From Atopsyche davidsoni (lineage: Eukaryota > Arthropoda > Insecta > Trichoptera > Hydrobiosidae), in assembly GCA_022113835.1 (NCBI GenBank), contig JAILWY010000008.1, forward strand, positions 8,684,501 through 8,748,500: DNA of 64,000 nt. Direction: 5' to 3'. The first letter of the stretch is position 1. The number at the start of each line of letters is the position of its first letter. The notes beneath the pieces were generated by a model. The model had not been told where the DNA came from. It did no database searches and worked only from the letters and a program-made list of their open reading frames with translations. Both the position numbers and the translations under genes were made by a program. Of this stretch, positions 46,533-59,000 are shown piece after piece.

Positions 46533-49500
46533 CGTGTTTTATATCGTGTCGATGCAGTTGTCAAATAAAAAAATGATAGTAATTCATTTTTTTGCGAAAT
46601 AATAAAAATTATCAAGTAATTTACTGAAGCCTGCGAAAATCCCGACTAATTGCGAAAGTTGGGCGCTTCTCATGACCGATTTAATTAAACAGTCATAATT
46701 AGGGCAACACTTGAAACAATCCTGCGTAATGGCGCGGCAATGGCGGCGTGACGTCACACTCATTTTGACACTTATCTTTATTATATATGGCTTCTACTTT
46801 CTGTATATTCGGTGAAAAAAATAATTTTCAAAGTTATATAAATTTAAATAATTACTTAATGCAACATGTTTAGATGAATGGCGACATTATATCACAATCT
46901 GTATTAAAAGTAGTTTTTTTTTTTTTTTTTTTTCTACTGTACATTATCATATAGAATTTTATAAATTTTAATACGCTCAAACTGCCTTAAAAAATAAAAT
47001 CCGTTTAAAGTTCAATTCCTATAAAAAAATTTACCTGAAAAATATTTTCAGAAAAAACGCAATACACCATAGAAATACTGTAGCTTCTGCGATACAACTA
47101 ACAATAAATTTGCAAGGGTATAACTAGCCAAAAGCCTCCCTTTGTTTTGGGAGTTTTATATGGTTTTACTAAGCAAAAATTGGTTGGATTTTCAGTCGCG
47201 GCGTATGTGGCCAAATCAATTTTTTTACAAAATACAATATCTACTATAATAATAGCCATTGTGTGTGGGTGTGTGTGTGTGTATGTTTCATTTTTTGCTT
47301 CTCTATAGAATATCTTAAAAGATACAACGCTGATTTCAGTGAGATTTTCCGCAGTTATGTGCCGAATTTCAAGACGATAGGATAATATTTTCATTCATAA
47401 ACTAATTAAATAAAACTATCAAATATGCTTTATGTACGAATTATATGATTCTGTTGTTCACAGCGAGAATTTCAAATTTAGAATTTTTACAAAAAAACAA
47501 AATACGATGCTTCTAAGAAGTTTCCAGTTTATGTCAGCTTGACACAAGTACCAATTTTATTTTTTAGTTGCGTTAGAAATTATTAATCACATCATTAATA
47601 ACTTAAGCACAGCAAACGTAATTAAAAAAGAATAGCACAATTGAACGTGGTAAAGACTGCATCTAATAAAGAACAGTGCAGTGAAAGTGATTTGATGTTT
47701 GTGACACGAAATGTGATATTTCCTTGAATGGCTTTGCTTTCAAAATTAATATCCGGTTATTAAAAAAATATGTGTACAAAATATTAATCTTATTGTGAGC
47801 CAAACATATGTTCAAACACTATTGCATCGTTCATCGAATACGTCATTTTATGACGGGCTACATTTCTAGTATAAAAATAATGTTTATCGCAAAACTATGT
47901 TATTTAATGTTGTTTACAGCAGGGGGTCGTCGTAGAGCTCACGAGGGTAGAGCCTTCTCGTCGTCCATTTTGCATGCGCCCCGTTAGTACCATCGGGAGG
48001 CTGGCAAGTGAAAACACCTCTCGTGGCCGGATTAAAAATTCAGGAACTGAAATTGTGGACGACGTACAACCTGCAACTAGTCGCCGACTTTTGTATTAAA
48101 CCGCCGGTTTAATTTGCCTCGGTAGGGATGGAATAATTAACGAGGGATTTCAGGCCTGAACGGTTTAGTTTTGTTGTGTTCAATGCGGATTATGAAAACC
48201 TTGCCATTAAAGGCACTCACGTGATTTGTGATTTCATCAGTATATTTTAAAATTTGTTGTATATGCTCAGAGAAATGATTTGAGAGGCACTTGATGAATA
48301 AATCAGATACTACCCATTTTGTGATTTACTCAAAAACAAGAATATCTCCGGAGCGGATTTCGTAGCTCAATACCTCAGCATGAAGTTGCTTATTGCATAA
48401 CACGACCCATTCCAGGGTTTATTTCATATTTCATGAACTACCATAGACAAATACGAGAAAGCCTTTTTTTCTTGATCATATATCATAATACTTATTTTTA
48501 TGGACTTGCTTAGTACGTAAACAAGTGTAAGGACCCTTTATATCCGTACATGTATTTGTGTTGGTTAAGCGTCGGTTACGTCCGAGGCTTTCACCTGTAC
48601 TGTATTGACGGAGGCTAAGTAGGAGATTATGCGTGATTTTTATTCTTATAGACAGAGTATAAAAACTATCTAAAAACAATTTTCATTCTATATAGATAGT
48701 TTTTAATGATTTTTTAAAAATTTTTTGAGAGTGTTTTTCAACTCAATAGCTCGACTATCGTATCGCAAAGTTAGGCACATGTCAGGGAAGTGAGAGAAAC
48801 CACTATGAGTCGGCATCAGTATCCCGGTACAGACACACCCCAAGCATCGCATTGCAACCCTCTAGTTAGCCGATTAGATACTCTGCGGAGAATTTAGTGT
48901 TGGTCGACATTTAATGATGCTTCCAGCGGCCGATACAACCAGGGATAACCACGCAGGGAGGTAGTTAGGGGTCGTGTTTACATGCCAATGCGGGGTTTGC
49001 ATTGTAAAATATTTTACCGAGCCTTGTATGCAAATTCGGGTCGCCTTACTTACTCGACAAGTTTGTGTTAAAGCGCTTACAATACACGTAAAACACAGCC
49101 TTTGGGTGGTAACGATTTCTGATAGCTGGATACAAAAAAGACCTGCCCTTGATGCTTATATTCATTTCACACGGTTTTAAAATAGATTTTACTTTAAGTG
49201 ATGAAATAAAATATTTAATAAATCATCAAATTATATCTAAAAATAATCGCAGTGAATATTTTATAATATCTATGTTCGCACATTAAATTTGCAAGTTTTA
49301 ATATATTGAAAATACGATATTCACAAATTAAACACCCAGAAAAGTTTCACCCGGAATTTTAAATGTCTAATTATGCAATTTTCACACAAATGGTTTGTGT
49401 CCAAAATATTTTAAGGCAGCCGATTCACACATAAAATTAAATTTCAGAATTTGTTTTCGCAAAAACTCCGTACATCAGTACACAACATGATGTTTTATCA

Positions 49501-51602
49501 AATTGTGTTTTTTTAACGAGGGATTTGTCAATTTACATTAATCGTACGATCCGATATACAAATCAACAAACTCCAAGCAAAACTCACGTCCGATTTCCGT
49601 TTGTTCGACAACGCCACAGTTTTTAATCAATCTAATGCAAACAGAAGATACATTCGGCAAATATATGCCACATTGTAGGGTAACATTACCCTAAAGGGAA
49701 TATTTCGGTCCAGTTATCCAAAAAAATACACAACAATACTTTATTATTTTAAAATATTAAAAATACGAAATGAAATACTAAAGAAAATAATATATAATAA
49801 AAAAATTGACCGTGAGATTTCTAAGATGTCTGATATTTCCAACAGTTTCGATATTATCAAAGATCAATTAAAATTGTGCCTTTACTAATTTTGATAGATA
49901 AGTTTATTTATATTTTTTTATAAACGGCATAGATATATTTTTACATGCACATATTAAATAAAATATTAACTGTCAAACTGCCAAAACTGTCAGATCTTTG
50001 TTATTTTTACCTTTCCTTTTTATATCCGAATACAATACGTGCGTATAAATATGAGAAAAAATAAAATACTAAGCCACATCAAAAACCTACTTATTCACGA
50101 CCGTCTGAATTGATTTGCTACACTCCACGCTTTGTATTTATAACAAATATTATTTTCAAACTTTTACAATACAAATGTACAGTAAAATATATTATGAAGA
50201 ATTCCGTTTACAAGAAAAACTGATTCAATAAAAAAATATTGGTGATTTTATAAATGTTACCCTACGGTAAATAAATGTTTAAATGAAACGTAGTGCTTGG
50301 TTATTTTCCATTATTCTTCACCAACCCCGTATCCGAATTTCCCTTGTATGGCTTTTAACTGAACTCCTGTTCAATTCTATCATTTATCTTTGTTTTCAAA
50401 ATCCAATTAAAATAATTTAAAAAAACCTCTATAAATGGGTTAATTTATTTTAAGATGAAACATCCCCGAAAAATGCTTTGAAAATATATCTAGTATATAT
50501 TCATATTTGTTAATTTTTTTTTTGCAGCCTGATTTCTACTGATAATATTTAAAAATCTTTACTCCCAACTGCAATAATGAATCCAGAGGCATTTGATTAC
50601 TTTAAGAGCATATAGTCTAGTACTAAAGAATAAATCGTTTTCTGTGTAAGAAGTACTTTTAAGTGAAAGTACTCAAAATAATTAGAAAACTAAATCAGAT
50701 AGTTGCAGACTTTACGCCACAGCCTGCAAAGATAATGATTCTGGTGTCACGTGACCTCCATGTCCAAGGGTGATTTCTGAAGGGTGAGTACGTCCAGGCA
50801 TTTTCCACCCTTCTGCAATACTGTCTAAGTGAATGAGTACGAGGGTGACGACTGATTAAATTTTACGCAAATGAAATCTTGTTAGGGGCGCTAGTTATGT
50901 GTAAATAATTACTCAAAAGGGTGGTTTTAATTGCGTTTTTTTTTTAAAGCGTGTGTAAAACTGCTGTGTGATGAATATTATTTTTAAAATAATGTCAAAA
51001 AATATTCAAAATCCATAAACGATAGATTAAAGCATAGAGGGTTTTAATCAGTTTGATGTTTTAAAAAAATGTTCACATATTTTATCAAGATATTCATTAA
51101 ACATTTTCAAAAGGTGCATAAACAATTAAACACTCTGTATATTGCAGAATAAATCATGATTTATGTAAAAAAATAAAGCCTCCCAGCGCTAAGCTCATCC
51201 CCACACATAGAATTTAAAACGAAGGTAGGTGCAGAACAATTTGGATATTTTCCTTTTCACAACAACCCCTAGCGCTAGTAAAAGGGGTTGGTGGAAGCCT
51301 CGGGGTGAAAATTAAAACCTGGGCAGGGAAAGACTGCAGCCACTCCACTGCAACGGAGGCCCCTCGTGAACAGGGGTTGGGGGGTGACAATAACCAACTG
51401 CCTTTTTAATCTTTATGCTAAAATATAAGACAATTCTTAACTGAAATTCAAAATCGATTTATGTACCCCGAAGCCTTCGTGAACCTTTATATATTTTAAA
51501 GTGAAGCTTTTTTTTGCAATATTTATTCTGTTGTCTGTGCATGGGTCCAATTGTGTGTGTTCTGTATCGAGTAGTAGACTTGTATTTTGGCAGTACCTTG
51601 TA
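46533..51602. other. AT-rich upstream DNA, no gene seen
   Basis: Five kilobases without a supported gene. It holds a GC-rich spot with TGACGTCA at 46730-46760, a (GT)n microsatellite at 47264-47284, a short LINE-like tail at 48262-48300, and GC-richer patches near 47930-48050, 48780-48970 and 51180-51400. Confidence 0.45.
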
Positions 51603-52495
51603 TAGGGTGTTTTTTATAGAGGTATAGAACTTTAAAATGGAAAAAAATAAAGATAATTTTTTTAAATTGACATGAAATTAACTTTATTCGAAAGATAATT
51701 TTTTGGCATTATAATTTAAATATGATTTCTGGCATATGACCGCCACGGCTGGCTCGGACGTAGTCTAGTCTGGAGGTCCAATTCTCGGTGACTTTTTCCA
51801 ACGTTTGTGGCCGTATATCGGCAATAACGCGGCGAATGTTATCCTCCAAGTGGTCAATCGTTTCGAGTTTATTGGCGTAGACTAGCGACTTCACATATCC
51901 CCACAGAAAATAGTCTAGCGGCGTTATATCGCACGATCTTGGAGGCCAATTAACGGGTCCGAAACGTGAAACTATGCGGTTACCAAACGTTTCCTTAAAT
52001 AAAGCAATTGTAGCACGAGTTGCGCCGTCTTGTTGAAACCACAGCTCCTGCACATCATGGTTGTTCAATTGATGAACGAAAAAGTCAGTAATCATGACTC
52101 TATAGCGGCCACCATTGACTGTAACGGCCTGACCGGCATCGTCTTTAAAGAAGTACGGACCAATGATTCCACCAGCCCATAAAGCACACCAAACAGTCAG
52201 TTTTTCTGGATGTAACGGTGTCTCAACATACACGTGAGGATTATCATCACTCCAAATACGGCAGTTTTGTTTATTGACGTATCCATTCAACCAAAAGTGA
52301 GCTTCATCGCTAAACAAAATTCGCTCATGAAAATCGGGATCAACGGCATTTTGAAAGCGTTGTTCAGGCGTCAGTCTATTCATGTTGAAATGCCAAACCA
52401 AACTTAACATAAATTCTTTAACAACTGACAAAATGGCCGCCAGTTAAAACAGTGTTGCCAACTTAAAGTTCTATACCTATTAAAAAAACACTCTG
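51603..52495 (-). mobile_element. mariner-type transposon with TA target duplication
   Basis: Left end TAGGGTGTTTTTTATAGAGG then TATAGAACTTTAA; right end is its inverse with a few mismatches over about 33 bp, ending at 52495. TA on both sides (51601-51602 and 52496-52497). Only 893 bp long, shorter than a full element of this superfamily because the 5' part of the transposase gene is missing. Confidence 0.9.
51709..52431 (-). CDS. mariner-type transposase, N-terminally deleted
   Basis: A 240-codon open frame carrying the DDE/D catalytic domain of the IS630-Tc1-mariner superfamily, which cuts and pastes the element at TA sites. Visible motifs: ERILFSDEAHFWLNG (first Asp), ELWFQQDGAT (second Asp), and PPRSCDITPLDYFLWGYVKS (third Asp); 37 residues separate the second and third Asp, so it is a D-D37-D type by my count. 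Full-length relatives have about 100 further N-terminal residues with helix-turn-helix DNA-binding domains; these are missing, and the upstream join (MSVVKEFMLSLVWHFNMN) looks like the edge of a deletion. Without the DNA-binding part it is probably inactive, though all catalytic residues and the frame are kept. It is not a host gene. Confidence 0.8.
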   Translation of the reverse strand: MSVVKEFMLSLVWHFNMNRLTPEQRFQNAVDPDFHERILFSDEAHFWLNGYVNKQNCRIWSDDNPHVYVETPLHPEKLTVWCALWAGGIIGPYFFKDDAGQAVTVNGGRYRVMITDFFVHQLNNHDVQELWFQQDGATRATIALFKETFGNRIVSRFGPVNWPPRSCDITPLDYFLWGYVKSLVYANKLETIDHLEDNIRRVIADIRPQTLEKVTENWTSRLDYVRASRGGHMPEIIFKL

Positions 52496-52497
52496 TA

Positions 52498-53546
52498 GAT
52501 ATGGAGGCCTCTGCTATTGTTTCTGCAGCCTGCTGCAGAATAAATATCAGCTCCAAGCGCCAGAGCTTTGTTAAAAAAGGGACTACTGGGCAGCAGGAAC
52601 ACGCAAGCTTCCCCTTCGAATATAAAACATAGCACCACGTGATGGTGTACACAAAGAACAGTAGTTGGGCAAAGCTGAAAATCCAGCCGAGCTCTGTGTC
52701 CGAGCACGCGCAGGATTCCCCTTTGTCTTCCATTATCTCGCACAGAATAAAAAGAACGGGAAAAGATCAAATAGATCTCAATTTGTTCGCACAAAGCGAT
52801 CGCCGGCGGATTTACGAACTCCGGGAAAGTAAATATTATACACGAGAGTAATTTGTAGTCCTTTTTGTAACGATGTAAAAAGTTGACTTTTAATCTGATT
52901 TTATGTTGATTTTTTTGTGCGAAAACATGAGTTTAGGGCGTGTTTTATTAAAATTTAAACCGGTTTACGATATGTGCTTTTAATGTTACTGTGATACAAA
53001 GAGCTTTGTAATTAGTGAATTTTGATCATATTTTTTGTGAAACAAAATACGTCAGAGTAATATTGTCTACTAACCGTCTTGTAATTTTCCAAGTGTATTA
53101 TTTTCATATTTAATGAGTACATAAAAATTAATTGTAATTATTGTTTTACAGCCTCATTTTATGGGCAATAAAATATGGATAATATTGACGCAATGTAACT
53201 TATGCTGTACCTATAAAACGGCTTACTTGTGGGCCAACACCAATTTTCATAAACATTATTCCACTCAACACTTTAAGTACCAAACATTAAACATTTAACA
53301 ATAATTATGTCGTCCCGTTATATTGTAATTATAATGTGTCAAGGTAGACTAAATTAGTGTAACATTGTATTAATTATACTTAATAAGGTAAAATGACGTA
53401 GACTATGCTTGTGATGACGTAATCATATTAATATCATGAAATTTAACTATTACACTATTATCGATATATATTTGATATAAAGCTGAGACCTTTAGTAAGA
53501 ACTAAAAATATTATACTACACTATCCTTTCTTATAAAACCATGAAC
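52498..53546. other. GC-rich patch then AT-rich DNA
   Basis: 52500-52810 is GC-rich with overlapping frames on both strands (for example a minus-strand frame with a hydrophobic stretch, 52733-52404), but no known domain and no splice evidence. The rest is AT-rich and featureless. LINE sequence starts at about 53533 (ATAAAACCATGAAC). Confidence 0.35.
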
Positions 53547-53847
53547 AGATATAGAGATATCGAGAATTTTTAACAGTCATACTCTACATATGAATCAATG
53601 TGCCCAGGCCAATCAATATTTCGATAAACGGAAGTGATTCGTTAGTACAAGGGTTCGTACACCGGTCATATAAACCAGGAGATGTGGATTCAAATCCCAC
53701 ACAAATCACGATGATATTTTTCTGAGAGTTTCTTTAAGTCATCTTCTATATATGAACGAGTGTGCCTAATCATATTAGTAATAATATAATAAAACCCGTA
53801 ATGGGTAATAAATACGCATCTGATTGACCAATCCGTAAATAGACATA
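53547..53847 (+). mobile_element. SINE with complete 76-nt tRNA-like head, inserted in a LINE tail
   Basis: The most complete copy of the family. The tRNA-like part (about 53632-53707) starts GTGATTCGTTAGTACAAGGG (acceptor strand and degenerate A box), passes through CCGGTCATATAAACCAGG (anticodon-like arm), then GTGGATTCAAATCCCAC (T arm and B box), and ends AAATCAC, which pairs with the 5' GTGATT. Body and tail follow: GATGATATTTTTCTGAGAGT, then CTAATCATATTAGTAATAAT, then AACCCGTAATGGGTAATAAA. It splits a LINE 3' end: ATAAAACCATGAAC before it and AATGAGATGGTCACTAACCT after it. Confidence 0.75.
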
Positions 53848-53907
53848 ACTAAATGAGATGGTCACTAACCTCCCTTGAAGATAGGCACCTGAAGAGTAAG
53901 AAACTAA
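53848..53907 (+). mobile_element. LINE 3' end interrupted by the SINE
   Basis: GAGATGGTCACTAACCTCCC then GATAGGCACCTGAAGAGTAA, the family terminus also seen at 20.4 and 55.4 kb. Its upstream part is on the other side of the SINE, from about 53533. Confidence 0.65.
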
Positions 53908-54384
53908 AATTATCATAACCTTTAAAGGTGCAAAATAAAATTCTAAAAAAAGTAACAAAGCGTTCAAAATACTCGGAGCATCTTTAAGAGCCTCCTTCGC
54001 GACAGTTTTACGAGTCAAATTGTAGTTTCCGTTGCGTTATTGTAGTTTTCTAGGTGACGGAGCGCTCGAGAAAGATTTATGAATCCCCGTCGGTGACGTC
54101 ACTGGCAGGTCACTTCCGGAAAAACCCGGAGCCTGTCTGTCAGTCCGGGGAGGGTCGGGGGTGGAAGTGGCGGCCCGCGGGGGAAATGGAATGCTAACCT
54201 ACTTTTCAAGGAAATTGTATCGAGACGAAGACAGTATTGGAACCGCCTTGTTTACTTTGAAAATCTCGGTTAATGGGTTTTGTTTTAATGTAATATCCTC
54301 AATAATCATTGCAGAAACGAATTCCATTTCTACTCGACGTGTATTTCTACAACCCTGAATAAAAATATATTGAACCATTTAGAC

Positions 54385-54815
54385 CATAGGTTCCCAAACT
54401 ATTTTATCCCGTAGACCCCTAGTCGAGTTATCCTGTTTTTCGTAGATCTTGCTTATATTGAATTTTTATAAAATTCATCAACTTCAAACATATTTTTGAC
54501 ATCTGATATACAGGGTGCGCCATATTTTATGTCGGTATGTAAACATTGAATATCTTTGACATTTATAAATTGATTGACTTAAATAAACATGTTTTGAAAC
54601 ATTAATTTAGTACAATTTTAACCATGCTTCACAATGAAACAACACGCTTAAATAGTGACTCTGTACATTGAAAAAAACGTGCATATCGTCGAAAATATCG
54701 TGGCCAACATGGCCAATGGGATCCATTCTTGTAGACCCCTATTTACAGTTCGTGGACCTTTTGCAGGGCAGAATCGACCCCTGGGGGTCAATATTGACCA
54801 CTTTGGGAACCTATG
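54385..54815. mobile_element. hAT-type MITE with perfect 8-bp target duplication
   Basis: Left end CATAGGTTCCCAAA and right end its inverse, TTTGGGAACCTATG. Flanked by the direct repeat ATTTAGAC (54377-54384 and 54816-54823), the 8-bp duplication of hAT elements. Inside, from about 54511, lies foreign sequence beginning TACAGGGTGCGCCATATTTT, the terminus of a mariner-type element; the host element resumes near CTTGTAGACCCCT (about 54738), which repeats GTAGACCCCTA of 54411. Confidence 0.85.
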
Positions 54816-55361
54816 ATTTAGACCATGAGTAACATTTATTGATTCCTAAAGAAATTACTAGCGATTACTTTCCATCAAAAACATATACAACCGCAACAGC
54901 GATGTGCCAGTATCGTGACTTTTCTCGTCATTTCACATTTGAAACGATCGCCTAGTAGCGTATTGCACATAAAATGGCCAAATGTGTTTTATTTACATCA
55001 TCGATTGGTAAATAGGGCCGTTGTAGATCAAGTTTGAAATATTCGAGGCACTCCACCAGCACCCAGTCTGGACCGCAGACTGCGGTGCATTTGCTCTCGT
55101 TGCATTTCAATTACTTTATTCGTGCACAAATCGCCTGATGCGCACAAACTGAATTGAATTACTCCACACGTAATTTGTAGAAATTTAAATAGGAATAAAA
55201 AAAATCCGTTCACCTACTCGCCTCGGTTTTTGAGTCTCTCTACGCTTATAAAGAAGTGTCGTCATGATTTCTGAATATCCGAATTTAATATTGCCATTCC
55301 GTACTTTGACTACTAGTAAAACTGAAAAACCCAGGAACTATACTATTTCATTTAAAAAACC

Positions 55362-55445
55362 ATAAACACTACTGGCTCAGCATAAATGTTCAGTGAGATG
55401 GTCGCCAATCTCTTTTGAGGAAAAGCACCTGAAGAGGAAAAAAAA
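55362..55445 (+). mobile_element. LINE 3' end
   Basis: CCATAAACACTACTGGCTCA then GTTCAGTGAGATGGTCGCCA, then TTGAGGAAAAGCACCTGAAG and a GAGGAAAAA tail. Same terminus as at 20.4 kb. Confidence 0.65.
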
Positions 55446-55604
55446 CATGCTCTATCTATGTTATTCAACTTTCAATGCTATTATTAAGTACGCATCTATG
55501 TTTCAGGATTTCACACATAGATGGCGCTATCTAAACTTGTATTTTTTTTTATAAGCAGTCATAATACCAACGCATATCGCAACGCAATAGTATTTTTTCT
55601 AACA

Positions 55605-55930
55605 ATGAAGATGTCGAGTTTGGACCTAAAAAACAGCATTTGCGGGAAGCATTGCTTTTCTGCTTTAACTTGAAAAACTACGGCAATATATAAACCATCA
55701 AAAACTACCTGTGAAAATTGGTTTAAATGCTTCAGAAGTGGCGATTTTGACACGAGCACTCCGGAAGACCAAAAACACTTGAGAACGCCGATCTGCAGGT
55801 GTTATTGGATTAAGATGATACGCAAACACAAGATTAACTTGCTGAAGCATTAAACATGACTCGCCAAGGCATTTCCATACATTTGCATGCCATGGGAAAA
55901 AATCAAAGGGGTGCCGCATGAGTTGACTGA
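55605..55930 (+). pseudogene. mariner transposase N-terminal relic
   Basis: Across shifting frames the sequence resembles the N-terminus of a mariner transposase: LREALLFCF, then TCENWFKCFRSGDFD (the C.RWF.KF.SGDF block of the first helix-turn-helix), then LAEALNMTRQGISIHLHAMG (the second helix-turn-helix), then KNQRGVPHEL. Stops and at least two frameshifts separate these blocks, and the catalytic part is absent. A different lineage from the transposase at 51.7 kb. Confidence 0.7.
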
Positions 55931-55988
55931 GAGTATAAGTTTTCAATTATACGTGCATGGTAATGCAAATATCTGAATATGACGTACG

Positions 55989-56031
55989 ACACAGGGCCTA
56001 AACAGGGCCTACACAAGGCCTACACAGGGTA
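55989..56031. repeat. Short 12-bp tandem repeat
   Basis: Four imperfect units of the type ACACAGGGCCTA. A GC-rich patch follows to about 56220. Confidence 0.7.
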
Positions 56032-59000
56032 GCATTCAACTTCAAAGTCCCGGAGCGTCGGAGCTTGATAATTTCATAAAAGCGAGTGGCAACATTGGCC
56101 CCGTTCCAAGCCTGAAAAATGCGAAGGAATTATGCGCGGTGAAATGGGCGCGCTTTGATTAGATTTGGGACGCGCGCCACGCTTGCTGGCCGCAGAGACC
56201 ACGCTTTTTAATGCTCCTGAAAGCATTCTACTCTCTCATATTATTTATCATGTGATATTTTTTATTTAATGCTACAGAAAATAAACAAAAAAAATTGGTA
56301 GAATTCAAAAATGTGATATTTTTTTTAATATGCGCATTTATGATTGACCATTATAATACTTGTCAATTTTATGTGGAAAATAAGTATATGTAAAATCTCA
56401 CTTGATCTTAAGGGCCTAGTCCACATAAACGAGGTTTTTTGATCATTTTCTAGTCCGTTTTGCGAAAAATCCACTGCACCAATTGAAAAAATTTCACCAA
56501 TCGTGACTTCGTAAGCATTTCATATCTCCAAATGCCTGAAAAATACTGTTTAGAAATGCTTGAAGTGTTTGTAATAATAAAATGTGCCAAACTTGTCACA
56601 AAAAATTTAAATGAAAACGAGAAAAATTACATAAATATTAAATATATTTGAAAAATATTGAAATCATAGGTGTTGGATTGTTTCCTGTTAACAACAGGTA
56701 AATTCCAGGGATGTAACAAATTGGAACACTTGCCTTTGCCCTTTTTGCTTATGGCCTCTCACTTTTGGGGAGTAGGGTAGTTTGAATATATTATAAATTA
56801 GTATATAGATTCAAATATATATTAAATATTTAATTCTATGGTAGAAATATTATAAAGCCAAATGAGTAACCTGATATTTTTTTAATAATTCATCCATAAA
56901 CTTGCCACACACTCGTCAGAATTGCCTAAAAATCGCCATACAGAGTGTGCCTGGTAATTTCGTCTATCGCAAGTACTTCCGAGAATTTTCATCTGCAAGA
57001 TTTCATATTTCAAGATACGAATGAAGCTTCAAAGGCACTCCGGCTTTGTGGTTTTGCCAAATTAATTCACCCTAATTGCGAAATATATAATTAATGTTAT
57101 TTGAAACTAGATTAGGATAGAAATTATCCGCATTTTTCACTCATACTCTATTGAAAAAATATTACACTTTATTACATTTACTACTTTTCAAAAAAAATCA
57201 TACTTTGTGAATAGAAATGAAATATTGAAAGTTAAGTTCAAAAATTAAATTAAACCTGTATTATAGGGAAGTTTATGGCTTGACTCAATCATAAAATTTA
57301 AATAAAAATACTGCAGTAAATCTTTAAAGATATGTTGAAAGATGAAGGGAATTTATCAAACATTTCATGGAGTTGTTTCTGCTGAAATGTCTTCAAACCA
57401 AAGAAACAAGGGGTTATGGTGAGAGACACTTGTACAAGCAAGAACTGTCTGTCTTTATGGTCTCTGGGAGACTATATAATCTATGGGTTTCTCCATAGTC
57501 TATGTGGGTCGTGGTGCCTGTAATAGGGTTGCCAGTCAGGCGATAAATCGAAGACGTGGACTATTTTTCAATTTGAATCGTTATTGAAAACATGGAAATA
57601 AAGCATTTTTATTTAAACATACATAAATATATAAATACGCAAATTATATTTATTTTCACCTCAGTGTCTTGGTTATAATATTTATTCAATAAATAAAAAC
57701 AGAAGACAAGGAATCTTTTGCTTAAATTTACTATTTAAGACAGTTTCTTTATTAAGTAATAAAGTCATTCAAGATCTCAGGATACCCGTTTTTTTTACTG
57801 AAGAAAAAACCATGGGTTTTGAGACACCATATATGCAAAGTATAATATCATATTTGAACACCTTAAGGAAAGATATTTTTTTTATGAAAAAACTTTTTCA
57901 TGCCTTTTTAAGTACATATTTCCATACAATGCATCTTATGCCTGGAATCCACTTTTTATGGAGATCGATAGAGCGTCCCCCTTAATAATATACACATTTT
58001 TTATACACGGTAGAAACCCCCACATAATGGTATTTTTGATGATAAAATTTTGATCTATGATATTTAAATTAAAATATTAAAATAACGCATTTAAGTTTTT
58101 TGAGTACTTCGTTTAAAAAAATAAATTATTATTTTTATGTGTTGTTTTGAAATACGTAATGAATTTGCGTTTAATTTTTAATTCATCCTAAATGATTTCA
58201 TATCAAAATTTAATATCTTGGAAGGTTCCATTCACGACATAGAACCTTTATAATCAAATATTCCTCAATTTAATTTAGCGCAATCTAATCTAACCGTTCA
58301 CCCTACCCAATCAATCATTTCTACCCTTAGCAGTTCTTATTTAACAATTCCCGTAGCAGATATAATCTTAGGCTCGGTTTAAATCGGCAAGATTTCTTAG
58401 GATAAGTATTTCTTGAAATACTACGTTGTTTTGATTTTTAGAATTGAGTTCATGTGTAAGAATAATATAATACATTCAACCTTTCTAAAACGCAGTATTC
58501 TTATAACACGTTTTCTATTTAACAACTTTTCATCAACTTAATCGGCTTATATAGATTCTGAAAAATTATATTTTTATCAATACAAATTGTCACCGATTCA
58601 GTTGAAGGTCTGCTATTTGTTATATTTGACCTTAAATAAATTCATTTTTAGATATGAAACAAATTATATATATATTTTAAGATATTTCAGGAACCTTCTG
58701 TCGAGTGTAACCTCGCCTTTAGCGGAGACACTCCAGCACAAAAACAACAATTATCTCACCCCTTAATAATCAATACCCATGTTTTATGCAACCTCAAGGG
58801 ACAGGGACGCAGAGAACAGAACCTCTCTCACTCCATTTCCCATCAAAACAATGCATTAGTATCAACCCGTTACCTCCGTAAATTATTATATATCTCACTA
58901 AATGATTAGCAATGCTTGTTTATATATTGTAGGAAAATCTATTTTTTTATGTTTACAAAACTAAGTAATAAATTGTATCTACTATTTTTCAGGCTTAAAA

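Noticed and set aside
47230..47300. Helitron 5' end (ATCTACTATAATAATAG followed by GT repeats)
   Set aside because: It resembles the start of some Helitrons, but no CTRR end with hairpin was found and the motif is short and AT-rich.
49672..50268. Possible MITE bounded by GTAGGGTAACATT and its inverse
   Set aside because: Only 13 bp match, flanks give no target duplication, and the interior shows no further symmetry.
52404..52794. Minus-strand frames in a GC-rich patch next to the mariner element
   Set aside because: One has a hydrophobic stretch and many cysteines, but no splice sites or recognisable family. It also overlaps the transposon end.
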